Positions 44,385-53,737 of a DNA stretch of 64,000 nt are shown here, piece by piece. The first letter of the stretch is position 1, and the number at the start of each line of letters is the position of its first letter. The notes beneath the pieces are model-generated. The model had not been told where the DNA came from. It saw only the letters and a program-made list of their open reading frames with translations, and did no database searches. Both the position numbers and the translations under genes were made by a program. Origin of the DNA: Streptomyces bluensis (lineage in GTDB: Bacteria; Actinomycetota; Actinomycetes; Streptomycetales; Streptomycetaceae); assembly GCF_014650715.1 (NCBI RefSeq), contig NZ_BMVM01000016.1, forward strand, positions 118,496 through 182,495. Reading direction: 5' to 3'.

Positions 44385-45686
44385 ATGACGAGGACAAGAT
44401 CCCTCTTATGGACCGCCGTGGTCGCGGTGCTGGTCGTCCTGAGCATGGGAGGCACGGCGCTGGGCCACGGCCGGGGCGGGAACGCCCCGCTCACGGCCTC
44501 CGGCACGGCTGCCGCATCCGTCGGCACCGCCGCCCCGAGCTCCGGTTGTGGCAAGGCCCCCAGCCTGACGAGCGGTACGCACACGATCCAGAGCGGCGGC
44601 AAGAACCGGAGCTTCATCGTGCGGATCCCCGACGGCTACGACCGCAACCGCGCCTACCGGCTGGTCTTCGGGTTCCACTGGCTGGGCGGCACCTCCACCG
44701 ACGTCGCCACGGGCCGCACCGTGGAGACGGGCACCTGGGCCTACTACGGGCTCCAGCGACTGGCGAACAACAGTGCCCTCTTCGTCGCACCCCAAGGCCT
44801 CAACAATGGCTGGGCCAATGCCGGCGGGGAGGACGTCACCTTTGTCGACGACATGATCAGGCGGATCGAGGCGGACCTGTGCGTCGACACGACACAGCGC
44901 TTCGCTCTGGGATTCAGCTACGGCGCCGCCATGTCGTACGCTCTCGCATGTTCCCGCGCGACGGTATTCCGCGCGGTCGCGGTCCAAAGCGGCGGGCAAC
45001 TCAGCGGATGCAGCGGCGGCACCCAGCCCATCGCCTACCTCGGAGTGCACGGCCTCAGGGACAGTGTCCTCGGCATCTCCGGCGGACGGGCGCTGCGGGA
45101 CAGGTTCGTCAGGAACAACGGCTGCACGCCTCAGAACCCGCCGGAGCCGACGCAGGGCAGCCTGACGCACCGGGTCACCACCTACGCGGGCTGCTCGGCC
45201 GGGCATCCGGTCGCCTGGGCCGCGTTCGACGAAGGACACATCGCTGCTCCGCAGGACGGGGCCCCCGGTGACAGCGGCTCCAGGACCTGGGTTCCACAAG
45301 AGGTCTGGAAGTTCTTCACACAGTTCCAGACCTCCAACCCGCCCCCGGGGGCGGCGACCTGCCGGGTCACCAGCACCGTCAGCGCCTGGAACACCGGTCT
45401 GACGTCGAACATCACCATCGCCAACACAGGCACCATCGCGATCGACGGCTGGTCACTGGTCTTCACCCTGCCCGACGGCCAGACCATCACCAGCGCCTGG
45501 AACGCGGACTATTCGGCCGCCTCCGGCCGGGTCACGGCCCGGAACGTCTCCCACAACGCCACCATCGCTCCAGGCACGTCGGTCGAATTCGGCTTCCAGG
45601 CAGCCCACACCGGCCACACCGCCCCGCCGACGTCCTACACCCTCAACGGCACCGCCTGCGCTGTCACAGGGAGTGCCACGAAGTGA
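44385..45686 (+). CDS. Secreted CE1-type esterase (feruloyl/PHB-depolymerase-like) with CBM2
   Basis: A 433-residue exported esterase. A signal (SLLWTAVVAVLVVLSMGG) is followed by the CE1 domain: FIVRIPDGYDRNRAYRLVFG, FHWLGG, ALFVAPQGLNNGWANAGGED, nucleophile motif GFSYGA, VHGLRDSVL (acid region), and His in FDEGHIAA. Residues about 325-433 are CBM2 (CRVTSTVSAWNTGLTSNITI, WSLVFTLPDGQTITSAWNAD, VEFGFQAAHTG). It probably frees ferulic or acetyl groups from xylan. A TTA codon at 44406-44408, the eighth codon, suggests bldA dependence. It lies 31 bases after the GH27 gene and may be co-transcribed. Confidence 0.88.
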   Translation: MTRTRSLLWTAVVAVLVVLSMGGTALGHGRGGNAPLTASGTAAASVGTAAPSSGCGKAPSLTSGTHTIQSGGKNRSFIVRIPDGYDRNRAYRLVFGFHWLGGTSTDVATGRTVETGTWAYYGLQRLANNSALFVAPQGLNNGWANAGGEDVTFVDDMIRRIEADLCVDTTQRFALGFSYGAAMSYALACSRATVFRAVAVQSGGQLSGCSGGTQPIAYLGVHGLRDSVLGISGGRALRDRFVRNNGCTPQNPPEPTQGSLTHRVTTYAGCSAGHPVAWAAFDEGHIAAPQDGAPGDSGSRTWVPQEVWKFFTQFQTSNPPPGAATCRVTSTVSAWNTGLTSNITIANTGTIAIDGWSLVFTLPDGQTITSAWNADYSAASGRVTARNVSHNATIAPGTSVEFGFQAAHTGHTAPPTSYTLNGTACAVTGSATK

Positions 45687-45850
45687 CCGGGTGGTTCGGC
45701 CGGAGACCGGAGCCGGGAGCGCCGCCGGCTGTTCGGCCAAGGTTGTGGACTTGAGTAGGCGGTCTGTCTCTTTGACGCCATCCGCGGAGAGGGCGTCCCC
45801 GCGGATGGCTGTCATGGGGGCGCCGACGGCAGACAAGTGACCAAGCACTG

Positions 45851-46036
45851 GTGCTGTCGCACTGGCTGGAGAAGCTCCAGATGACGGACCTCAACCGGGT
45901 TGTCGACGATCCGGCGGTCTGGGCGCCGATCCATGGCACCGCCGGAACGCTCAACAAGACGCTTCCTGAGCGGTTCGCATCCGACTATGACGAGCGGCTT
46001 GAGGCGACTCGTCAGAGGCTTCGGCCGGAGGACTGA
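45851..46036 (+). CDS. Short frame, possible remnant
   Basis: A 61-residue frame: HWLEKLQMTDLNRVVDDPAV, WAPIHGTAGTLNKTLPERFA, SDYDERLEATRQRLRPED. It reads like the C-terminal end of a larger protein whose beginning has gone. No family recognised and no clear ribosome site. Confidence 0.35.
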   Translation: MLSHWLEKLQMTDLNRVVDDPAVWAPIHGTAGTLNKTLPERFASDYDERLEATRQRLRPED

Positions 46037-46054
46037 TCGAGCGGTCTGAACTCC

Positions 46055-46275
46055 TCACCTGACTGCGGCGGGTTGGGGTTCATAGAAGGTTCCGTCGCGG
46101 AGCATCGCGAAGAGGACGTCGGCCCGGCGTCTGGCGAGGCAGAGCAGGGCCTGAATGTGGTGCTTGCCCTGGGCGATCTCCTTGTCGTAGTAGGCCCGCG
46201 ATGCCGGGTCACCCAGAGCGGCGATCGCGGAGAGGAAGAAAGCCCGTTTGATCTGCTTGTTTCCTCTCCAATGAT
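46055..46275 (-). pseudogene. IS110-family transposase C-terminal fragment
   Basis: WRGNKQIKRAFFLSAIAALG then DPASRAYYDKEIAQGKHHIQ, ALLCLARRRADVLFAMLRDG, TFYEPQ is the C-terminus of IS110 transposases, the domain missing from the fragment at 36130-36914. The upstream part is frameshifted and unlike the family. Confidence 0.75.
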
Positions 46276-46424
46276 GATCACCTGCGGGCTCCAACCTATG
46301 CCCACCGCCCTCACGTTGGGAACCGCCTCCTCTCCCTCTGTTATGAAGCCGCTGAGATCTGCTCTTATGAGGAGAGCGTGAGGTAAGCCGTGTAGGGCTG
46401 CGTGAAGCGGCGAAGGGGGCGGCC

Positions 46425-47432
46425 ATGTTGATCGAGACCGTGTTTCGCAGTGAGGATCTGCCGTCAGCAGATCGGTTCGACTGCTGGCGAGAACTGATCG
46501 GCCAGACGCATGCGCCGCTGGAGCTGCACAGTGACCACCGGGCAGATTTCCGTGCTTCTCAGCGCGTATTGAACCTTGGTGCCGTATTGGTGTGGCCGAC
46601 AACTTTTCAGCCGGTGTGCTTTCGGCGTACGCCGAAGCTGATCAGGCAGTCCGACCCCGAAGGACTGCATCTTTCCCTCCCATTGAGCGGGGCGCTCCGC
46701 ACTGTCCTGAGTGAGGAGGTGACCGTGCACAATCCCAACAGCCTGTTGTGTCGTCGACACCTCACGTTCCGTCGACGTTTACGGGGGCGATCGCACACAG
46801 GGATTGGGCTGGAGATCCCCAAGGCGGGGGTGGCCCTGCCCCGAAACAAAGTTGACCATGCGGCCCGGTTCAACCTGTCCGTGCAAGAAGGATTCGGCGC
46901 CCTGCTGGCACAGTTGCTCACCCAATTGGCTCAAGGCGTCGGCTCCTACCAGCCTGCCGACGGACCACGGCTCGGAGCAGTGGTGGCCGACCTGTTGACC
47001 GGGCTATTCGCCCACGCTCTGGAAGCCGAGAACTTACTCACGCCGGAATCTCACCGCCGGACCCTCGTCCTTCGCATCCGTGCCTTCGTCCGGAGCCACC
47101 TGCACGACCCGCAACTGACGCCGCGCAGCATTGCCACCGCCCACAACATCTCCGCCAGCTACCTGCACCGCCTCTTCCAGCACGAAGAGGAGACGATCGC
47201 AGCCTGGATACGTCATCAGCGGCTGGAGCACGCCCGCCGCGACCTTGTCGACCCGGCTTTGCGCACCACCCCCATCAACGCCATCGCCGCCCGCTGGGGC
47301 TTCCCTCGGGCCGCCGACTTCACCCGAGCCTTCCGCGCCGCCTACGGCATGCCGCCTAGCGACTGCCGGAACCAAGCAGACGCTTCAGATCGAGTTGACG
47401 CATTGCCAAGTCAATCAAGGACCCAGCGCTAA
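46425..47432 (+). CDS. AraC-family transcriptional regulator
   Basis: A 335-residue regulator. The N-terminal half is an AraC-like ligand domain (LPSADRFDCWRELIGQTHAP, EGLHLSLPLSGALRTVLSEE). The C-terminal 100 residues hold two HTH motifs: LTPRSIATAHNISASYLHRL then FQHEEETIAAWIRHQRLEHA, and PINAIAARWGFPRAADFTRA then FRAAYGMPPSDCR. Two in-frame TTA codons (46779-46781 and 47034-47036) make translation dependent on the bldA tRNA. Its target is not evident; the upstream CAZyme island is a possibility. Confidence 0.88.
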   Translation: MLIETVFRSEDLPSADRFDCWRELIGQTHAPLELHSDHRADFRASQRVLNLGAVLVWPTTFQPVCFRRTPKLIRQSDPEGLHLSLPLSGALRTVLSEEVTVHNPNSLLCRRHLTFRRRLRGRSHTGIGLEIPKAGVALPRNKVDHAARFNLSVQEGFGALLAQLLTQLAQGVGSYQPADGPRLGAVVADLLTGLFAHALEAENLLTPESHRRTLVLRIRAFVRSHLHDPQLTPRSIATAHNISASYLHRLFQHEEETIAAWIRHQRLEHARRDLVDPALRTTPINAIAARWGFPRAADFTRAFRAAYGMPPSDCRNQADASDRVDALPSQSRTQR

Positions 47433-47545
47433 CGACCGCCCCGCTGATCGCCCGGCATCCTGTAGGTGACTCCGATACGGACTCTCGGCCGCTCCTGCCG
47501 TGACGCCGAGTCGTACCGTAATGAATCCGATCGCAGGAGGAGAAA

Positions 47546-47868
47546 TTGACTGGGCAGCGATTGTTGGGAACAGCAACAGCCGTATTGGCCTGTCTCGTTT
47601 CATGGACCCTCGCATCGAGCCCCGCGCAGGCAGCCAGCAACCGCACTACTGGATGTTTACAGACGAGTTTGACAAGAAACCACCCTATGGCAGCGGGGGA
47701 GATTGCCGGGAATGCGACGCGTCGAGTGGCCCTCATACCAACCTGCGTGAGAATGCCGGCATTACCGTCCAGATCCGTCTCATAGACAGCCGCGGCCGTA
47801 CCGTTCCCGGTAGTTACGACAGGGCAGGGTGGCGGAACTATAACGATGCTGAGGCCGACTGCGAGTGA
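47546..47868 (+). pseudogene. Secreted protein broken by a frameshift
   Basis: A TTG start (47546) behind a perfect GGAGGAG site opens a signal peptide (TGQRLLGTATAVLACLVSWT then LASSPAQAASN), which in its own frame runs into unrelated sequence. The neighbouring frame, from the same point, gives a sensible mature domain: HYWMFTDEFDKKPPYGSGGD, CRECDASSGPHTNLRENAGI, TVQIRLIDSRGRTVPGSYDR, ending DAEADCE at 47868. One single-base indel near 47635 would restore a protein of about 105 residues. Confidence 0.6.
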
Positions 47869-48000
47869 CCTCGATATGCACCTTCGGCGCACATCTGTGA
47901 CACCGGGTCGTTCCTTCCGCCGCACCTTCGTCGAGGCTGGCCTAACGACCTCGTGCACGGTAGGCGGTGCGGCGTCGAGAGTTTCGGTGGGGCTCGGTGT

Positions 48001-48828
48001 TCACATCTGCTGTGCCGGGATCAGGTCCGCGGTCCGCTGATGGGAGAGCAGGCTGGCGACGGCCTGGACGATGTCGCTCATGTGCTCGCGGCGGCCAAGG
48101 TGGCGGGACAGCGCCCGCCAGTTCTTCACGTGGGCGATGCCGTGCTCGACCCGGATGCGTCGCGAGGAGTGCGCATTGCGGTCGCGAGGAGTGCGCGTTG
48201 CGCTGGCGCTCGTACATCTGCTCGGACCAGTCCGGGGCATTCTTCTTGAACGTGCGGTGCGGTGGCGTCACTACCCGGCCGCCGGTCTGTGCTCCCAAGC
48301 CCTGGTAGTCGGCATCGGCGAGGATCTCCACCGCCGGACCGTCGGCCAGGATCTTGACCAGCCCTAACTGTCGGGCGTGCGTGATGTCCGCGCAGCTACC
48401 GGGCTTGTTGGGGCTACAGAACAGCACGTGGCCGTCCTCGTCCGTGAGCACCATGGCCTTGACGGCGTTCTGCTTGTTCTTGCCGGAGATGAACATGTCC
48501 CGGTCCTTGCGTCCGGCGGCCGGCCGCCGGACAGGGATCTCGGTGCCGTCGATGATGCCTGCCTTCCCGCTGGTGCTGAGATGGTCCACCACCTGGGCCA
48601 GGGTCTGGAGTCGAAGCCCCGGGCTGACGGAGCATCCCCGCTCGGCAAGCAGGGGCCGCACCTCGCCGATGGCCCGGGTGATGGTGGACCGGTCCATGTC
48701 GAACCAGCAGGCCAGCGATGCCACAAAGCGCCTATCTCCGCGATGAGTTCAGCGATCGCGCCGGCCGACAGGCCACTGATCCTTCGGTCGCTGGTGATCG
48801 CTGCCCGGGTCGTGTTCCCACCACACAC
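48001..48828 (-). pseudogene. IS5-family (DDE_Tnp_4) transposase, deleted and frameshifted
   Basis: The N-terminal piece RISGLSAGAIAELIAEIGAL ends near 48715 and is joined, in another frame and lacking about 50 residues, to LACWFDMDRSTITRAIGEVR. Then follow GIIDGTEIPVRRPAAGRKDR (first Asp), MFISGKNKQNAVKAMVLTDE, ADITHARQLGLVKILADGPA and ILADADYQGLGAQTGGRVV. A 22-bp duplication at 48159-48202 then shifts the frame again. The C-terminal RIRVEHGIAHVKNWRALSRH (catalytic Glu) and HQRTADLIPAQQM continue in the third frame to 48001. Confidence 0.82.
48159..48202. repeat. 22-bp tandem duplication inside IS5 transposase
   Basis: Two copies of a unit starting GTCGCGAGGAGTGCGC (48159-48180 and 48181-48202) differ at one base. 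The length is not a multiple of three, so it breaks the reading frame. Confidence 0.88.
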
Positions 48829-48887
48829 TCGTCGTCAACGATCAGGAACCCGACGCCTCACCGCCTACCGTGCACGAGGTCGTTAGG

Positions 48888-49366
48888 AGGCGCCTGCGGA
48901 GTTCACCGAGCTGGCAGTTCGATCGACTGCCCCCAGGTTAGAGGTGTTTCCTATGACCTCGCCTGTGGAGTGCGTAGTGATCCTGGAGCCCGTAGCAAAG
49001 GGCGTTTGACCTGCTGGTTTCTGGTTCCCGGGGCGGCGGCCCAGGGGGAGTCGGACGAGGGCTGAACGCCCGTCGCCTCGTTGCGCCGGTGGACAACCGA
49101 ACCGGCGGACAGGACGTGCCGGGTCGCCCCGGCCTTCAGGCGGGCAGCCACGTCACGGTGGTCGCGACAGCGACGAGTGATCAAACAGCCGATGCGGTCC
49201 CTCCCGTTCCCCTGCCTGGAACGTCACGGTGGCGGGAGCGCACGCAAACACCGACGCGCTGACCGGGGCGACAAGCGGGCACATCAGGGCTCTCCAGGGG
49301 TGATGACGGCCGCGCTCGGCCCGGCGGCCGTTCTGGAGCAGTGCTCTCGGAGACCACCCGTCCAGA
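48888..49366. other. Gap between IS5 element and ROK regulator
   Basis: About 480 bases with no supported gene. The last part is the upstream region of the ROK gene. Confidence 0.4.
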
Positions 49367-49389
49367 CTTTGTCCTGTGTGTGGAAAAAG
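49367..49389. promoter_or_regulatory. Candidate ROK operator, site A
   Basis: CTTTGTC, 9 bases, GAAAAAG: an imperfect inverted repeat (6 of 7 positions) 134 bases before the ROK gene. The same layout recurs at 57335 and 60301. Confidence 0.5.
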
Positions 49390-49522
49390 AAGCGCCTGAT
49401 TCGAGCGTAAGTACTTCCCACTCTGGAAAATCGTTGTTACGTTCCTTGCCGACAGCCTGACGGCGCAGTCGGCGGAGACAGGCGTCCGGGCCCCAGCCGT
49501 GGGTGAGGGGAGAGGAGGGATC

Positions 49523-50713
49523 GTGAGACGGATGACTGCTCGACCCGAGAACGTGCATCAGGCGCGGCTGCTTCGTCTACTGCGTGACAACGGGTCCAAC
49601 TCTCGTGCCCAGATGGGTGATCTGGTGGACCTGTCCCGTTCGAAGCTGGCAGTCGAAGTGGACCGGCTGCTGGAGACGGGGCTGGTTGTCGCGGACGGGC
49701 TGGCCCCGTCCCGGGGCGGCCGGCGGTCGCACAACATCCGGCTCGCGCCGACACTGCGTTTCCTCGGTGTCGATATCGGTGCCACATCGATCGATGTCGC
49801 CGTGACGAACGCCGAGTTGGAGGTCCTGGGGCATCTGAATCAACCGATGGATGTCCGGGAGGGGCCGGTGGCGGTCTTCGAGCAGGTGCTGTCGGTGGCT
49901 GCCAAGCTGAAGGCCTCCGGTGTCGCGGAGGGTTTAGACGGCGCCGGTATCGGCGTCCCGGGACCGGTCCGCTTCCCCGAGGGCGTACCGGTCGCGCCGC
50001 CGATCATGCCCGGCTGGGACGGCTTTCCCATACGGGAGGCGCTCAGCCAGGAACTCGGCTGCCCGGTCATGGTCGACAACGACGTGAACCTGATGGCGAT
50101 GGGGGAGCAGCACGCGGGCGTCGCACGCTCCGTGGGCGACTTCCTGTGCGTCAAGATCGGCACCGGCATCGGCTGCGGCATCGTCGTCGGCGGTGAGGTC
50201 TACCGGGGGACGACCGGCAGTGCCGGCGACATCGGTCATATTCAGGTGGAACCGGGAGGTCGCGCGTGTGCGTGCGGCAACCGGGGCTGTCTGGAAGCGC
50301 ACTTCAGCGGTGCCGCGCTGGCCGATGACGCGGAGCAGGCCGCGCGTGAGGGCCGGTCGGTACAGCTCGCTGCCCGGCTCAAGACGGCCGGGCGTCTGAC
50401 GGCCGAGGACGTGTCGGCTGCCGCGGCGGCAGGGGACACGGTGGCTCTGGAGCTGATCCGGGAGGGTGGGAAGCGTCTGGGGCAGGTCATCGCCGGCCTT
50501 GTCAGTTTCTTCAATCCGGGGCTGGTGGTGATCGGCGGCGGTGTGACCGGGCTCGGGCACACGTTGCTGGCCAGTGTCCGGACCCAGGTGTACCGGCAGT
50601 CGTTGCCGCTGGCCACGGGCAACCTGCCGATCGTGTTGGGGGAGTTGGGGCCGGCCGCCGGAGCCATCGGCGCCGCCCGGCTCATCAGCGACCACGTCTT
50701 CTCACCGGCCTGA
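49523..50713 (+). CDS. ROK-family transcriptional regulator
   Basis: A 396-residue sugar-responsive repressor (NagC/XylR type). N-terminal winged HTH: LLRLLRDNGSNSRAQMGDLV then LSRSKLAVEVDRLLETGLV. The ROK kinase-like fold follows: FLGVDIGATSIDVAVTNAEL (phosphate-1 loop), VDNDVNLMAMGEQHAG, KIGTGIGCGIVVGGEVYRG, the GHI..E and CACGNRGCLEAH zinc-binding signature. GTG 49523 follows GAGGAGGG closely; ATG 49532 is an alternative. A TTA codon at 49934-49936 implies bldA control. It precedes a sugar ABC importer operon which it should regulate. Confidence 0.9.
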   Translation: MRRMTARPENVHQARLLRLLRDNGSNSRAQMGDLVDLSRSKLAVEVDRLLETGLVVADGLAPSRGGRRSHNIRLAPTLRFLGVDIGATSIDVAVTNAELEVLGHLNQPMDVREGPVAVFEQVLSVAAKLKASGVAEGLDGAGIGVPGPVRFPEGVPVAPPIMPGWDGFPIREALSQELGCPVMVDNDVNLMAMGEQHAGVARSVGDFLCVKIGTGIGCGIVVGGEVYRGTTGSAGDIGHIQVEPGGRACACGNRGCLEAHFSGAALADDAEQAAREGRSVQLAARLKTAGRLTAEDVSAAAAAGDTVALELIREGGKRLGQVIAGLVSFFNPGLVVIGGGVTGLGHTLLASVRTQVYRQSLPLATGNLPIVLGELGPAAGAIGAARLISDHVFSPA

Positions 50714-51081
50714 CCGCTGCCCGCACCCGCCGGCAACGGACCACCACTGGCGCCACTACAACCCCGTGGCGCCACTGGAACCGAGCGTCACTGCCATCCC
50801 ATTGGCGATTCTGCGGACCCATCGCGCCTCGGCAACCCCACGGCGCCCTCGCAACACCCGTAGAGCCACCGCGCACCCACATCATCGCCTTAACCCCCGC
50901 ATGAAGCGGCGGCCGCCACCACTGCATGGTTGCCGGCCATCAGGCCTGCCCTGCCCTGCCCTCCTCAGTCCCTACGTTCCAGCGCACACGACGCCAGGGG
51001 CATTCCAGAGCCGTCCACGTACCTGACCAACCCTGCCCAGCCCTGCCCGCTCACGGCCCGCATCCGCCGAGGGGAATCCTC
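50714..51081. other. Upstream region of sugar importer operon
   Basis: The 368-base spacer is unusually C-rich. It carries two near-identical palindromic cores, TGGCGCCA at 50748-50755 and GTGGCGCCAC at 50766-50775, possible regulator sites, and short CTGCC repeats at about 50946-50962. Confidence 0.4.
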
Positions 51082-52605
51082 ATGGCACCACAACCACCCC
51101 TGCTCACCATGTCCGGTATCACCAAGTCGTTCCCGGGCGTTCGCGCCCTTGACGGCGTGGATCTTGAGGTCCAGGCCGGTGAGGTCCACTGCCTGCTCGG
51201 CCAGAACGGGGCCGGCAAGTCCACTTTGATCAAAGTGCTCGCCGGAGCTCACCAGCCGGACAGTGGTGAGATCACCTGGCGCGATAAGCACGTGACCCTG
51301 GGGTCACCGATCGCCGCCATGCGTCTCGGTATCGCCACCATCTACCAGGAACTCGACCTGATCGAGGGGCTGTCCGTCGCGGAGAACGTCTTCCTCGGGC
51401 ACGAACCCACCTCCGCCGGGTTCGTCGTGCGCGGCTCTGCCGCCCGCACGGCGACCGCGGAGTTGCTGAAACGTCTGGGGCACTCGGAGATCGATCCGAC
51501 GACGCTCGTCGGCGACCTGTCCGCGGCGCAGCAGCAGATCGTCTCGATGGCCCGCGCGCTGTCCCACGAGGTGCGGTTGATCGTGATGGACGAGCCGTCG
51601 GCGGCGCTCGACCCCGAAGAGGTCGACAACCTTTTCAGGATCGTGGGCGATCTGACGGCGGACGGTGTCTCCGTCATCTACATCTCCCACCGTCTTGAGG
51701 AGATCCGGCGCATCGGTGACCGGGTCACGGTCCTGAAGGAGGGCCGGTCGGTCGCGGGCGGGCTGCCTGCCGAGACGACGCCGACCGATGAGGTCGTGGC
51801 CCTGATGACCGGGCGGAATGTGGAGTACGTCTTCCCCGAGCGCCCCAAGGCCGGGTTCGCCGCAGGGAGAGACCCCGTGCTGACGGTCGAAGGGCTGACC
51901 CGGCGAGGGGAGTTCGCCCCCGTCGATCTGGAGCTGCGGCCCGGTGAGATCGTCGGTCTGGCCGGGCTCGTCGGGTCCGGGCGCAGCGAGATCCTGGAGA
52001 CGATCTACGGGGCTCGCAAGCCCGACGGCGGCCGTGTCCTCATCGACGGCGCACCCCTGCGCCCCGGAAGTGTCCGTGCCGCCGTCCGCGCCGGCATCGG
52101 CCTCGCGCCCGAGGAACGCAAGGCGCAGGGCCTGCTGATGCTGGAGTCCGTCAGCAGCAACGTCTCGATCTCCACCCTGTCCCGGTTCGCCCGCGCGGGC
52201 TGGCTCGACCGGCGTAACGAACGAGCTGCGGCGCACCAGGCGGTTCGGGAACTGTCCCTCCGGCCGGACAATCCCGATGCCGCGATCAGGACCCTGTCCG
52301 GTGGCAACCAGCAGAAGGCGGTGCTCGCACGGTGGCTGTTGCGAGGCTGCAAGGTGCTGTTGCTGGACGAGCCGACCAGGGGTGTCGACATCGGCGCCCG
52401 GGCGGAGCTTTACGCGGTGATTCGCCGGCTGGCCGACGAGGGCCTGGCCGTACTTCTCGTGTCCAGTGAGGTGCCCGAAGTGCTGGGTCTCGCCGACCGG
52501 GTGCTGGTGCTCCGTGAAGGCAGCGTCGTGCACACGGCGGACGCCCGGGAGCTCGACGAGCACCGTGTACTTGATCTTGTGATGGAAGGGAGCCTGACGC
52601 CATGA
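51082..52605 (+). CDS. Sugar ABC importer ATPase (RbsA/MglA type)
   Basis: A 507-residue duplicated ATPase powering uptake of a monosaccharide-like solute. First half: Walker A GQNGAGKS, LSAAQQQIVSMARALS (degenerate signature) and Walker B LIVMDEPSAAL. Second half: PGEIVGLAGLVGSGRSEILE (degenerate Walker A), signature LSGGNQQKAVLARWLLRG, Walker B VLLLDEPTRGVDIGAR and the switch His region VSSEVPEVLG. ATG 51082 follows GAGGGGAA. Its stop overlaps the permease start (ATGA). Confidence 0.94.
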   Translation: MAPQPPLLTMSGITKSFPGVRALDGVDLEVQAGEVHCLLGQNGAGKSTLIKVLAGAHQPDSGEITWRDKHVTLGSPIAAMRLGIATIYQELDLIEGLSVAENVFLGHEPTSAGFVVRGSAARTATAELLKRLGHSEIDPTTLVGDLSAAQQQIVSMARALSHEVRLIVMDEPSAALDPEEVDNLFRIVGDLTADGVSVIYISHRLEEIRRIGDRVTVLKEGRSVAGGLPAETTPTDEVVALMTGRNVEYVFPERPKAGFAAGRDPVLTVEGLTRRGEFAPVDLELRPGEIVGLAGLVGSGRSEILETIYGARKPDGGRVLIDGAPLRPGSVRAAVRAGIGLAPEERKAQGLLMLESVSSNVSISTLSRFARAGWLDRRNERAAAHQAVRELSLRPDNPDAAIRTLSGGNQQKAVLARWLLRGCKVLLLDEPTRGVDIGARAELYAVIRRLADEGLAVLLVSSEVPEVLGLADRVLVLREGSVVHTADARELDEHRVLDLVMEGSLTP

Positions 52606-53633
52606 CGCAGCCGGCCACTGCGGCGCAGAAGCAAGCGCCGACGTCCGCCGCCAAGTCCGCGGGGGACCAGGAGAGTTCGCGCCGACCCGGACTGCGGTGG
52701 GACGTGCGCAGTCTGTCCTTGCTCGGAGTCCTCGCCGTCCTCGTCGCGGTCGGTGGGATCACCGCACCGGACCAGTTCCTGGCGTGGAGCAATCTGCAGC
52801 TCGTTCTCACCCAGGCGTCCGTGATCGGCGTCGTCACCGTCGGTATGACGTTCGTCATCACCAGCGGAGGGATCGACCTGTCGGTCGGCGCGATGGTGGC
52901 GCTCGCCTCGGTGTGGGCGACGACCGTGGCCACGCAGGAGTTCGGCTTCGCGGGCATCCTCTTCACCGCGGTGATCGTCGGTGTGGGCTGTGGTCTCGTC
53001 AACGGTCTGCTGATCGCCTACGGCAGGATGGTGCCGTTCATCGCGACGCTGGCCATGCTCGCCTCCGCTCGTGGCCTGGCGTTGCAGATCACGGACGGCA
53101 GCACCCAGGTCGTGACCGTCGGATCGGTGCTCGATCTCGGTGCCAGGGACGCCTACATTCTCGGCATCCCGCCCCTTGTTCTGATCTTCGCCGCTGTCAC
53201 CGTCATCGGCTGGCTGCTGCTCAACCGCACCACCTTCGGTCGGCGCACCGTCGCGGTCGGCGGCAACGCGGAAGCGGCACGCCTCGCCGGCATCGACGTC
53301 CGGCGCCAGCGCCTGTACCTGTACCTGCTGTCCGGACTGTGCTGCGGTATCGCCGCGTTCATGCTGATCGTCCTCTCCGGTTCCGGTCAGAACACCAACG
53401 GCAACCTCTACGAGCTGGACGCCATCGCCGCGGCGATCATCGGCGGCACCCTGCTCAGCGGCGGTCGCGGCACCATCATCGGCTCCGTCCTCGGTGTCCT
53501 GGTCTTCACCACGATCACCAACATCTTCGCCCTGAACAACCTTGAGACCGCTGTCCAGCAGATCGCGAAGGGCGCCATCATCGTCGCCGCCGTCCTGGTC
53601 CAGCGCCGCTCGATGCGCGGCGGCGACGCCTGA
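52602..53633 (+). CDS. Sugar ABC importer permease (RbsC type)
   Basis: A 343-residue integral membrane protein with about eight to ten helices, e.g. LSLLGVLAVLVAVGGITA, VTVGMTFVITSGGIDLSVGA (the conserved GGIDLSVG loop of BPD_transp_2 permeases), IPPLVLIFAAVTVIGWLLLN and AAFMLIVLSGSG. AVGGNAEAARLAGIDVRR is the cytoplasmic EAA-like loop that meets the ATPase. It starts inside the last codon of the ATPase gene, so translation is coupled. Confidence 0.93.
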   Translation: MTQPATAAQKQAPTSAAKSAGDQESSRRPGLRWDVRSLSLLGVLAVLVAVGGITAPDQFLAWSNLQLVLTQASVIGVVTVGMTFVITSGGIDLSVGAMVALASVWATTVATQEFGFAGILFTAVIVGVGCGLVNGLLIAYGRMVPFIATLAMLASARGLALQITDGSTQVVTVGSVLDLGARDAYILGIPPLVLIFAAVTVIGWLLLNRTTFGRRTVAVGGNAEAARLAGIDVRRQRLYLYLLSGLCCGIAAFMLIVLSGSGQNTNGNLYELDAIAAAIIGGTLLSGGRGTIIGSVLGVLVFTTITNIFALNNLETAVQQIAKGAIIVAAVLVQRRSMRGGDA

Positions 53634-53737
53634 CCGCCGTGCATCGCCGCCGGACGGCGGCCCCTGACACCGCCGTCCGGCACCCCCGCCACGTCCTCCA
53701 TCCGACGCCCACCGCCCCATCGAAGGGTCCACCCGCC

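Larger units (their letters stand above)
47941..48887 (-). mobile_element. IS5-family insertion sequence, inactivated
   Basis: A 947-bp element bounded by 37-bp terminal inverted repeats (47941-47977 and 48851-48887) with one mismatch, starting CCTAACGACCTCGTGCACGG. No clear target duplication is seen. The enclosed transposase is internally deleted and frameshifted. Confidence 0.85.

Noticed and set aside
47930..48895. Target-site duplication of the IS5 element
   Set aside because: The bases just outside the 37-bp ends (CTGG and AGGC) do not match convincingly.
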